Shown here: in pieces, positions 49,547-60,341 of the stretch
Position numbering within the stretch: the first letter of the stretch is position 1
How the letters are laid out: the number at the start of each line of letters is the position of its first letter
Program-made: the position numbers and the translations under genes
From: Zygnema cylindricum
Lineage: Eukaryota > Streptophyta > Zygnematophyceae > Zygnematales > Zygnemataceae
Assembly (NCBI GenBank): GCA_037447655.1
Contig: JBBHKE010000696.1
Location: forward strand, 188,001 to 252,000
Length of the DNA: 64,000 nucleotides
Direction of reading: 5' to 3'
Notes under the pieces: generated by a model
Database searches by the model: none
Seen by the model: only the letters and a program-made list of their open reading frames with translations
Told to the model about the DNA's origin: nothing

Positions 49547-52500
49547 TCAATAAATTAATGGCACGAAACTTTGATCCGACATCGGTGGCCGTACATAATT
49601 TTGCTCTTGAAGTGGAGGAATCTCGACGTCATTAGGGACTATGAGGGATTCGTAAGAGAATTGACTGAGAAGATGTGAAATACAATTCAATCTCGCAGCC
49701 TTTTTGTCGTCAGCCGGGATAACGTGCCAAGGTGCCTAAAAACAAACAATTGGACACACATCTCAAATATCAGTTTTCAATAAAGTACCACGTAGTTTAT
49801 TATTTTTACAGGTGTAAACAAAGGACAAGTTCCAAAAATTCCAGTAAAATGTCGTAAGCAACACCAACAAACAATTTGACACATCTCAAGCCAATTTTGA
49901 ATGAAGTACCATTATGTTTTTTCAGGCGAAAAAGGAAAAGTTCCAAAGATTCCCGTAAAAGACGTAAGCAACACTTACAAACAATTTGAAATATACCAAA
50001 TATCAATTTTGAATGAAACACCACAAAGTTTATTATTTTTACAGGCGGACAAGAAGGAAAAGTTTCACACATTCCAGTAAAATGACGTAAGCAACAAATT
50101 CAAACAATTGGACACACACATTCCAAATGTCAGTTGTGAAAGAAAAATCACGTAGTTATTATTTTCTACAGGCGCCAAAGAAGGAAAAGTCCTTATCGTT
50201 CCAGTAAAAGATGACATCAGTAAAACTTGAACAAGTAAATAATTTTATAGAATAATGTTAAAATAACATAATACCTGCTTGATGTCGCAACAACTGAACA
50301 TGACATCTTTCGCATAGCTGTAGTCAGACCACCGGGCTCGAGCATACAAATCCATGGGACTTAGTTTCCATCGTTTTTCCGGTTTACTCAATCTTTCCTG
50401 TAAGGCAACAGTAGCGAAAAAAAAAAAACTGCATAATTTAAATGCGTGCCTCATATTATAATGGACGGAAATACTGTTTCAAAATTATCCAGATGGTTAA
50501 TGGTTCCAGTACACTCTTGGACTTTTATTCAGCATGTGAAGTATTGCCATTTGTACAGCCAGCATTACTTGCTGTCCCTCAAAAACTAAGAAAACCAGAA
50601 AGAAATACATCGGTATTGCAACTGAATTTAAGGAACCTCAAGATTGAGGAAGGCCATGCCAGTGTGGTGAAAATTTACCAAGTGCCGTTGATCACAGAAA
50701 AGCAGAGGGCAAGCTTGAAGAAGTTAGGATAAGATTAAAATGTGCAACTTTCAAACTTGATTTTTTTTTCTGGTTTGCCCGGCTTACGGAACTACAAACA
50801 AAGAATTTGAACCAGAAAAAACCATAAACTCTAGAATCAGAGATGGGAAAAAGAGAAGCCAGAAAGTGGTCCACATTCTCTTGTGTTTGCCCTTAGTCAA
50901 TAGCAAAATAAAAACCATCTGATATATCCTACAAAAATGATTCATCCTACAAAGGCAGCTCTACAATAAACCGCCCATCACTATTAGAGTTACTAAATTA
51001 TTAGAGTTAACACTCTATCATAATTAACTACACTTATTTATGGTTTGCAATGTGGCTCATTATTGGCCACTTAACTAAATAATGCAATTAACACTAATTC
51101 ATGATTTTGGGTAAAAAAAGCTCACTCGAACTAGACTGGATAACTCTACCAGCCATGGGAAGTGTAGATATCTTTGTAGCTCACCTTGAACCTCTTTTCT
51201 TGCTCTTCTGGGCTGACAGAAACCCAATATTTAATCAATTGAATTCCAGATCTCACGATCATTCTCTCAAATTCTGGGCAAGATCGCAAAAACTCTTTAT
51301 ACTCGTCATCACTGCAGAAACCCATAACCTGAACAAATTCCCATATATACCCAGGAGTGACCTTTTAGATGTTAAAGCCACCTCAGTTGTAAGATTTCAC
51401 TTTGAAGTACATCTCCCCATCCCTATGGCTGAGGTGAGAAGAAAATGATCAATTAGATTCTCAAAAAACTTAGTGTTGCAAAAATGTAAAAGAGATGATG
51501 TTTACCGAGGGCATATACCAAAGCCGCTAAATCAAAACATTGATATGTCAAACAATCAAGCTACAGTCTCAATGATAATAAATTGCTGATTAGAAAATTT
51601 ATGCGATGATAGTCAATAATGCAAGAGATACGAGGCATATTTCCTCCTTAAAGACAAAGAACAAGTGACTTTATTCTAGAGCTGACCAACCTTGATAAAT
51701 CAATTTGACAATTCTTTTTATATCGACAATTAAATCACAATGAACTTCCTTTTCTCTGAATCATCATCTTTGACCCTCAATAACATTCTGTGAACTAATA
51801 TCCACCTAGGTTCTCAGAGGTTTACGTGAAAGAAAAAGAATACCTTTTCAACACCTGCCCGATTGTACCAGCTTCGATCAAAAATGACCATCTGTCATTA
51901 ACAAAATGGACAGCGAACAGAAAGCATTAACCAAACTTTTTTTTTTTTTTCTAAAGTATTATCACCTTAACAGAGAAGATGAGCACAATAGCTGTGTTTG
52001 TCAAACAAAAACCCGATGGGGAAAGCAACAAACACGTTAATAAAAAAGGGGCATGATAAAGAATAAACATTGAAAGCTGAGGCCCATGAAACATAATCAG
52101 AAGATTAATAAACATGTTTCTCAACCTTGTCAATTGCCAAATAAGCTTGATCAGATTGACTGCCAAATAAATCAGATTGATTAGCCATCGGTTTTAAAGT
52201 TCAGTAAACTGATGCAAAGGGATATGGCAATTTGACGACAAAAAAACTGAAACATACATGGTGGGAATTTGAGAAGAGGAGAACACATAAAACATGCAGA
52301 CATTAGAGAACTGTCTTTATGACCTTTTTGCATCATCAAATGATGCAAGGACACATTAAAATGGTCTGCATAGTAGCAAAAAAGCGAAAGGAGATGCTTC
52401 AAAGTTCAAAATGCTGCAATCAGAATATACAGATTCCACAAGCTACAACCCAATTTGGGAAAAAAATGGTGCTGGTCATAAAAAAGGGGGCCATTACAGA

Positions 52501-54792
52501 CACAACTGACTTCCTAACATCCTGAATTAACTGACAAATTAACTGACTGACAAATGTTTCAAATCAACCCACTGAATATAGGTTGTCCATGTTTATGATT
52601 TGTGATCTTTATGATTTAAGGTTTAAGATTTCAGATTTGAGAAACCCACCTCACCAGCAGCAGGAAGGTGTGAAATATAACGCTGAAAATACCATTGTTT
52701 TTTTTCACGATCTGAAGGTGTCCCGAGCGCATGTACAGAGCAGACTCGAGGATTAAGAGGTTCTGTAATAGTTTTGATGATACCTGAATTAGCAAAGCCG
52801 ATCAACAAATATGTTTTAGAATACACCTAAAAAAAGGAAATCAACAAATCACCTCTCACATTGTTTAAAACAAAGGCGAAAAGAACGACGATGTTCCATT
52901 GAGACTGAACTTTGCTGGTGTTCGTCATGGATTCTACTCACGCTTAATCTGCTGCTCCAAGAAATCGAGTTGCAAATTTTCAAGTAAGTGGAAGTCTACG
53001 AAACAGTATTTTTGCCTGTCAATTAACTTCACAAGTTCGATTCAAACACTCGAAGTTGTTCATTGAACTTGAATTTCGATTAACAAGCATGACATTCCAA
53101 AGAAACTAATCGTCCAATACACTTTTTTTTTCCAAAAAGTATGTGCTGGACATAATCGGACCACAGAAAATGCCTACTTGTTGTTTAGAAATACACCAAG
53201 TTACAACATGTTTAGAGGCTTAAATGATAAGATTAAGAGATACATTCAGCTAAAAGCAAAGCGACGCTTCACAATCAATTTTGTCGTTTACGTGCCAGAT
53301 GAGCTAAGAGCCAGATCTCTCTACCATTAATGAGGTGATTTCCTAATAAACCGCAAACAAATTTGGGTCTTAAATTTGAGTCTTAGGATCACTGAGAGCA
53401 TTGTGAGCAAAATGACTTGAGATTCACCTCCTTTTCCTGCTGCATCTCGACCTTCGAAGATAACAACCACTTTCAGACCTGCAAAAAACAAGGCTCTCTT
53501 CAGTTATGGTGAAATCAAATCTTGAAATGGTTTGTTTATCCTATTCATGTTAAATAGATGACATTGAAAAGAGTCGAAAGAGTACTCATAAGAAAGATGT
53601 GGCAGATAAAATTTGCATGATCACAATGCCGGGGTCGATGACCTAGAGATAATAAAAAAATCATACCAAAAATGAAGTACCAAGAACCGGTTTCCTACCT
53701 TTCATGCTTATCCATTCTTGCAGTTTCACCAGCTCAAGCTGCCAGACAGAAAGTCCGAATGTCAATATCTTAGGAATAAATTCAGAGATTAGAAAAACAG
53801 TGAAGCAAATTTGTCGATAAGGGAAAAGGAGCAAGTGAGATATCATACTGTGGACAAGGGCACACATGGAGTGAAAACAATTACAAAAACAATGGGAAAA
53901 TACTACAATAAAAAATTTGAAACAGATCAGAATTCATGAACAAAATGGGAAGAAATTGAAGAAAGTCACTTAAAAAACATCCGTTGACCAAGTCAGCAAA
54001 ACATGTCCTGTTCAGAATCAGCCATTGACAACGAGACCCTTTTGTCCTTTCTGTTTAAGTAAGTTGGGAAAAATCATCTTAAGATTACATGTAGATTTTC
54101 CAATTCCTTGGAATACGAGTAATTTTTCTTTTTCTTTGGATGCTCCGGTAAAGATGCATGGGCTTCCATAGTATCCGGATAATGTGCCGATGGTTGTATT
54201 TCACCAAAGTCATGTTTATGAAAAACGGAAAAATTCCCATCTTCATCTTTATGTTTTTTTGTGCTTTTAGCGTCTGTCTTTTGCTCGTTTAGGACAGCGA
54301 TGGGATCCGAAAAGGCGTCTCCATTCTGGCTGCCCTTCTTGTGAGATTCCTTGCCAGTACCATTCTTGTGCTTTGTATGTTTTACAGCTGAAGTCTCAAG
54401 TTCCTCCTCAACTTCACCAATCTTCTCTTTATCTTTCTTCTTGGAGTGAACTTTCAGCTGCTGACCGGTACGAACTGCACAATGAATCCAATAAAACCAA
54501 AAAACAAAGTGAGTTTTGGCAATAATTTTGAGCTTCCCTTCGAAGAATTCTTAAAACAAAATGACCAGAAATTTGATAAGAAAAGCTATTGACAACAGAA
54601 TCACCAAATGCAGTTAAAAATTTAATAACAGATACAACAGTATAAATACATTTTCCTTGAGCCTTCAAATTTCCTGTAAAATGAAGGTACACACCTAGTG
54701 ATGGCGCAGAAGCTTTTTGGATCTTCATATGTAAAAAATGTACCGTCGATTCATTGAGGTTAAATTTGCTACTCAGTCGAGCTTCCACAGAG
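49547..54792 (-). CDS. PPK2: Polyphosphate kinase 2 family protein (PPK2), nine exons or more
   Basis: Reversible phosphate transfer between inorganic polyphosphate and nucleoside diphosphates. Exons in order: 54792-54695, 54474-54089, 53738-53699, 53478-53428, 52783-52650, 51891-51844, 51328-51185, 50397-50275, 49735-49547. All phases join. The first clear ATG, 54728, gives 382 residues. N-terminal about 140 residues are Lys/Glu/His-rich and low complexity. The PPK2 core follows: [27 protein letters not shown] (Walker A), [43 protein letters not shown] (Walker B), [41 protein letters not shown] (lid), [20 protein letters not shown], ending FVPLIY. The many introns rule out bacterial contamination. 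An in-frame ORF runs on upstream to ATG 54851 and would add the hydrophobic leader [19 protein letters not shown]. That stretch may instead be intron, since it ends in a good acceptor. Further 5' exons are unresolved. Confidence 0.93.
49800..50215 (+). repeat. Four tandem ~115-bp repeats in the last PPK2 intron, exon-like on the other strand
   Basis: Units near 49800, 49915, 50030 and 50160. Each reads TTTTTACAGG, then about 40 bases like GAAGGAAAAGTTCCAAAGAT, then GACGTAAGCAAC. On the plus strand every unit therefore looks like a mini-exon with acceptor and donor, antisense to PPK2. Probably a minisatellite. Confidence 0.7.
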
Positions 54793-54956
54793 CTGCAGAA
54801 GGAATAGACAAAAAAAATGAAATATAGTGTGGCGATAGTGAGCATCGCCATAAGCTCAGCATGTTGTAAAAGGCCAAAAGGATTTGCACAATTATCATCA
54901 CTGAAACTGTCTCTCCTCCTTTCGGTTTCATTGTAGTCCACAATTCTAGGACTCAC

Positions 54957-56746
54957 TATGCCTTCTCTTCTGTTGCAAATAAACCATAGGTTTATGAAAA
55001 CACTATATGTGGTTACCGTATTCTACACGGGTGTTATTCACAAAAAAACCGTACAACACACGTAAAATACAGGGTGACCAGATGTAACGTTTCCAGGCAT
55101 TTTCAAACTTTCGATCTATGAAAGAAACATATTGAATTCTTCAGCAACTGAACGATTTAATTCACTTGATTTAAAAAAACACTGCAAGCAAATCCAGACA
55201 ATAAAAGTCATGCTGAATTGGACAGGCAAGAAATATAAATTCCTGGAGACCTGTAAAACGTTAAATTTTTCCAGAATTTCAATTGATTAACCGTCTTCTC
55301 TCTAAAGTCTTAAAGATGACACAACGTCATACGCAGTTTGAAGAAATATCAAAAGTGTTTATATATGTACCAAAAATATACCAAAAAATACAAAAAAGAA
55401 GGAAATAAATTGTGTTTTGCTTTCCATGTAAAGTATGCAGATAAAAAAATAATAATTCTCAAAAAATATTCAATTCAGCATGTATAATTTGCAACTTTAT
55501 TTTCGAACAAATTGACATTGACTTAAATTACGAACAGATCGAGTGTAAGCTGGTCTTTAATTACAAACTTATTAATCTTCCTTCATATTTCTCATTTAAA
55601 AAAAAACAAGACGTTTCTAGAACCGCCAATTTTCTAAGCTCACATACTTTCCATTCTTTGAAAAAAGCTCACACCAAATTTCCAATCTCAGCTTCAAAGC
55701 CAACTCTTCTCATAAGTACTTTTATCAGTATTGAATGCACGGACTGTGAAGTAATGCAATATATACACACAATTACATTCTGAAACCATGATTCAAAAGT
55801 GCGAAAACAATTGGAAACACTATATGTGATTACTCAATACTCTACGCATATAATACGGTAAAATGCGCGTATAGTATGGGAAAACATGTACAAGGTTTCG
55901 AATTGTTGTTGTACATTTGAACTATGTATTAAACATCTAAACTTGATCCAAAACTTTATGCAGTGATACAGAAAATAAAGGAAAAGGACAAACAATATGT
56001 GCATAGCTAAGATAGTTTTAAGCATATCTTCAATAAGACAAAAAAGTGATTAAACATCAAGAAAATGTTGTAAAATTGTCTTTCAGCTGAGGTGTCGCCG
56101 TACTAAAAAAAATTGTCATAGCAAGCAAAAGAGAAATACAAAACCACAGAGAAAGTGAAACAAAATTAGACATAATGACAGAAAAAAAATATAAAATTAT
56201 TCTCTTGTCAGTGCATACCCTTGCGAGCAGATATATACAGGAGCTCTACAGACAGCCATGGCGAAAATTGTACGGAAAACAGAAGCAAGAAAGGAATAGT
56301 TTTTGCTTCTTCTCTTATTGCCCTAGAAAGTGCGTCTGGTAATATTTTATGTGAGCGTGTCTGGAGTCTGGAGCTTGGACGCTTTTCAAAGTTACAAATT
56401 TCAAGAATATCAATTTGTATTGTCTCTGCAAGTGACGAGTCACGAAAGTGGGAGGGCAGGACGCTTTTCTGCAGTACGGATTGTCGTTTAGCGAAGGGCA
56501 GGATTTTTCCGACCGTATGCTCTGCCATGTTAGGACAGGTAAAAAATATAGGGCAAATGCCGCAAAAAATAGGGGAATGTGCCGAAAACGTACGGGTAAA
56601 ATATGTAGACGGAGATGAATATGCTATGTCATATTATCAACAGCACAGTTTTTATAACAGAATATGTTTCCGTACGACATATAATTTTGTGTAAACGTAC
56701 ACAGTCGCACATGTTCGTATCCGTTTTGTGCAAAAACATTTTTCTC
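54957..56746. other. Upstream of PPK2, possible 5' exon
   Basis: On the minus strand an ORF from ATG 56528 (MAEHTVGKILPFAKRQSVLQ) runs to a GTATGC donor at 56218. It could be a 5' exon of PPK2, but its phase (1) does not fit the exon at 54792 directly, so a middle exon would be required. The overlapping plus-strand ORF at 56221-56694 is an alternative with no motif. Short repeats (CACTATATGTGATTAC) occur at 54998 and 55820. Confidence 0.35.
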
Positions 56747-56964
56747 TACACCGTGAATCGTTATTCGCGTAAAGGTTTCTTTAGCATGTAGGAACAATTA
56801 CCGTCATTTACGCTAATTGAGAATTTGGAAATTTTCAACGAAATCGTTTATTCTAATTAGGAATAAGGGTTTTTTTAAATAGTGTGGATAATTCTATTTG
56901 AGAATTTTTTTAAAAAAAGGTACCCTAAATAGCGTCCATTGCGCCAATACCGATTCACGGTGTA
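56747..56964. mobile_element. TACACCG MITE next to element H copy 2
   Basis: Starts TACACCGTGAATCGTTATTC, ends CGATTCACGGTGTA, 218 bp. Its left 80 bp is almost identical to the end of element H copy 1 (42410-42490, reversed), including TAGGAACAATTACCGTCATT. This is the most direct link between the MITEs and element H. Confidence 0.8.
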
Positions 56965-58048
56965 CTGTACACCGCGCATCGTTATTAGTGTCACAGTTTA
57001 AATAGTGTGTAAGGAAATATACCGTCATTGACGCTAATAAAGAATTTGAAAACTAAAAAAAAAAGGTTTATTCTAATTTCCGTGTTAACGCTAATTTGGG
57101 GACAGCAAAAATGGAATATTTTCCGTACGATTGTACACATTAATCTATGTAGCCGTACACAATCTTAAAAATTGTACGACGGCGCCAAATCGAGTATCCG
57201 TACCGATCAGACAATTTTACGACGGTTACGTGTTAATGCTATACCGCGTAACGTAACGTATATATTTTTTTGTTTTGGTATGACATTTACGGAATTAGTT
57301 AACACGCCAAGCCGTAGCTACATGTAACTTGGACGTATGGCCTTAGTTCCGTTCGTCCTTATCTCATGTATTCTAATAACGTCCTTTTTAGGTGGTTTTA
57401 TTAAAGTTAAGTATGCTAATATGTGTCTTAATTGTAATAAGGGTGTTACCTCGTATGTCTTTCGGACGTCTCACCTGTATTAATATCAACGTTGTTCCGT
57501 ATTAGCGTAAATGGTGACACTAAAATGAACCAAAAAGTAAATATCGACCAACCAAACAACAATTCACGTCACGTGATTGGTCGTCAAAGATTACAAGTGT
57601 CGTATTTTTTATCCACATAAACATAATGGCTTTTTTTAAGATGCATCAAAACACGCCTGGCTTACCCGCTGCCTTACCAAGAAAGATCCGTACACTCAAT
57701 GAGCTTCTATGTTTTCTCACGCCATTTTCATGAAAAACCTCCATTGTCAACCACGTGCATACTCTCACATTGAAAACTGACGCAAATTTTAAAACTTTCC
57801 CGCTCACACCGTGTCATTTTTAAAATGGAAATATTTGACTTTCAAACAAAATATTTGATTTTAAATTTTTGAATGTTCAATTTTTTGCCAAGCATTTCCC
57901 TCCTTTTTTTCACAACAGATTCCCTTCCCATCCTATACTCCAACAATGGCACTCTTTTCCTCCCTTCGCATCTACCTTTGTTGTTGCATTTTTTTTTGGT
58001 TGCTTCATATTTATCTTTCACAAGTTGCCGTGACTATCTTAAGAATAT

Positions 58049-58448
58049 ATGTGGCCCGGTACCACCTTTTTTGCGGCGAAAGCCAAAGCTCCCGCTGTAT
58101 TTTTCCCATCTCCGGTTAAGGAGGAGATGGAGTGCGACGAGAATGAGGGGGACGGAGAGGCAGGTGAAGTGATGGGATCACCAAATGATGAGACCCTCAT
58201 GGAAGGCGGTGGGTCTGATTTCGGCTCACCCCCAAATTCATCTCCGGACTCACCGCCAGACTCACCGCTTGTGGACCACGGTATTGGCTCGGTGGTGAGA
58301 CGCAAGCTCCAACACGTGTCGACAAAGGCTGCACGCGTTCGTGTAATCAATTGGATGATTGCGGATTGTAATACAAACGGAAAGGAGTGTCTTATACCGA
58401 GGACCGTGAAGAAGTTTCCGGAACACTTTACGGGCGAATATAATATAA
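58049..58448 (+). CDS. ORF1 of element H, copy 2
   Basis: Homologue of the protein at 40975-41395. Starts MWPGTTFFAAKAKAPAVFFP. The middle is acidic and Ser/Pro-rich (SPPNSSPDSPPDSP). The conserved block is VRVINWMIADCNTNGKECLI and PRTVKKFPEHFTGEYNI, then the donor gtaagc at 58449. Most differences from copy 1 lie in the middle, while the two ends are conserved at protein level. This suggests past selection on the protein. Function unknown; a DNA-binding role is a guess. Confidence 0.55.
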
Positions 58449-58599
58449 GTAAGCAATATTAACTTTTTTTTCTTACCTTATATGACTTTTTATGGCTGCA
58501 TACATTGTGCTTCTCAATATAGAATTCGCTTATAAACACCTTTATGTGTTCGTTAGAATTTATATTTTTTTTTTCCACGCCCCCACCAAATTTTCTAAA

Positions 58600-59360
58600 T
58601 GTTGTTATGTTGGATCCTCCTGCACCGTCGTGAAACACCGACGACACCGTCTCGTCGCTTGTGGCTCTAATATACTAATATTGTTAGCAGGCAGCCACAT
58701 TGAAGCGCCGACGCGTGGATGAAGAAATAAAACTGGCGACGACAATACGTCGTCGCGACAACGATAAAAATGACAAACTACAATACCGAGCATATTTTAA
58801 TTATTAATTTTTGGTTAGTACAATAAGTATGAACTTTTGTATGGGCGACGAGGCTTTGTCTTTGTCCCATTGTTGGAATAGCGGAATCATTAAAGCGCGA
58901 TATTTTTTGATTCACTCTCGTCGTCGCCATGTTGGATTATCCAAAAAAGTTAGGGACACGACGACTTTCCTTTGTCGCGGACCACGCGGTATGTGAGTGT
59001 AATTTGCACATCTATGCCAATCTTGGAATCCTCTAAGCAGTGAACCGCGACAACTCTTAATTTTATTTCGTCGTCACACTGTTGGATTAATCAAATTGAT
59101 TGGGGTAGCGACGACTTCGTGCCGTCGCGAACAACTAAATCTGTAAGTATATTTCGAACGCATGTAATGCGTTAAAACCTCATGCGTTTTTTTTACGTAC
59201 GGCATGTCTTTTTTAAGACAAAATCCTATATTTTCTCATCCTTTTGTGTAGCCGCCTCTTTTTCTTTATTTTTTTGTCACGTGTGGCTAATTTACATGGA
59301 GGGCAGCAGCCAATCATGTAGGCGACAACGTAGTGTCTTGCCGTATCGTCGTCGCTACCC
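58600..59360. repeat. Array of short CGACGAC/GTCGTCG inverted pairs
   Basis: Pairs or half-pairs occur near 58640, 58735, 58845, 58918, 58958, 59045, 59107 and 59320, for example GGCGACGACAATACGTCGTC closed by GC. Relatives lie in element H copy 1 (40601-40623, 40690-40712, 38425). They stand out against the AT-rich background. Confidence 0.55.
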
Positions 59361-59460
59361 TCCATTACCTCGGCGTAGTCTACGACATCGGCCAATAGTG
59401 CTAAGGGAAGAGATACGAAGGGATGGAGTGGGAAGAGTGAAATTCTGTGGTCTCCATTGA
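59296..59460 (+). pseudogene. Start of ORF2 of element H, copy 2, truncated
   Basis: ATGGAGGGCAGCAGCCAATC matches the ORF2 start at 40225 (ATGGAGGGCACCAGCCAACC), giving MEGSSQSCRRQRS against MEGTSQPIRRPRT. An indel then shifts the frame, and the similarity ends near 59440. Confidence 0.55.
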
Positions 59461-60328
59461 CCCACAGAATGAGCAGCCTATGTAAAGCCTCTAGGATAAT
59501 ATTTGCCCCTTCTACTTTCCCGCTGAATAAGCGCCGCCCAAGCACACAAATATTCAGACCACTCTCACCCTTGTGAGGACAAGACTCCCCTGAGTCAAAC
59601 GCAAAAAGAATCACTGAATTTGCTCACCCGAGCAGTAAGTTATGGCTGGTCAAAGATGACCTTTATAGTTACAAGCTCTCTTAGAGAGAGAAGTACCTAA
59701 ATATTACTAAGTCTCGGTCTGCCTACTCACGACTACCTACTATTAAACCCTAGTCCAATAGGAACACTATAAAGTACAAGAAGGTACAATGGGCGATGTA
59801 CTTATTGTACAACTATTGTACGACAAGGTCTACAAGGTGACACCTGTCATATCGGAAGCCATGGTTCCTCCTCCCATCTTCTCCGGTATCAAATAATGTG
59901 GCGCCACGTGGCACCGCGTGACGCTATATCCGTTTGCCGCCAAAAAGCTCACTTCGCGTGGCGGCTATAATGCCGGCCGTCCGATCAAAACATATTTTAC
60001 ACGGTTCAGATTCGCGTACATGCAGAAATTGCTCCTTTTGGTTAGTCTGCTGTTAATTAGCTGTTTCGTTAATGTTTATATATTTATGAAACCCGTCACG
60101 TGTATCGTTTCGTAACGCTTTAATGGTTAAGGCGTAAGGCTACAAAGAATCTAGAGGTCACGGGTTCAAACCTAGACCTAGGCATCATTTTAGCCAAAAT
60201 ACCCTTAACTGCAAAAAACTGCCACTTTCTAAATATGGCGGCAGCCATGGCGCGCCTTTGATCCTTACTCTCTTTCTTTAAAACAAAACTAAATAGGGAA
60301 GTGAACTATTAATTACCTCTTTTCAACA
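59461..60328 (-). mobile_element. Probable 3' LTR of the copia element (far end uncertain)
   Basis: On the minus strand a polypurine tract (AATTAAGGGGAGTG region, 60329-60342) is followed at 60328 by TGTTGAAAAGAGG, the classical LTR start. The other end cannot be fixed because the 5' LTR lies outside the window. A tRNA-like block sits inside at 60113-60186. Confidence 0.5.
60113..60186 (+). repeat. tRNA-like / SINE-head sequence with RNA polymerase III boxes
   Basis: TAATGGTTAAGGCG at 60121-60134 resembles an A box and CGGGTTCAAACCT at 60161-60173 matches a B box; the 27-bp spacing is natural. The acceptor-stem pairing is poor, so it is more likely a tRNA-derived SINE head or decayed tRNA than a working tRNA gene. 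Confidence 0.45.
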
Positions 60329-60341
60329 CTCCCCTTAATTC

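Larger units (their letters stand above)
56968..59460 (+). mobile_element. Two-ORF transposon-like element, family H, copy 2
   Basis: Starts TACACCGCGCATCGTTATTA three bases after the previous MITE. Leader, ORF1 (58049) and the beginning of ORF2 (59296) follow the order of copy 1. Similarity fades at about 59440, so the 3' part is lost, probably at the junction with the copia LTR. Confidence 0.6.

Noticed and set aside
56221-56694. 157-codon plus-strand ORF
   Set aside because: Overlaps a competing minus-strand ORF with a splice donor; neither has a recognisable motif, so no gene is called.
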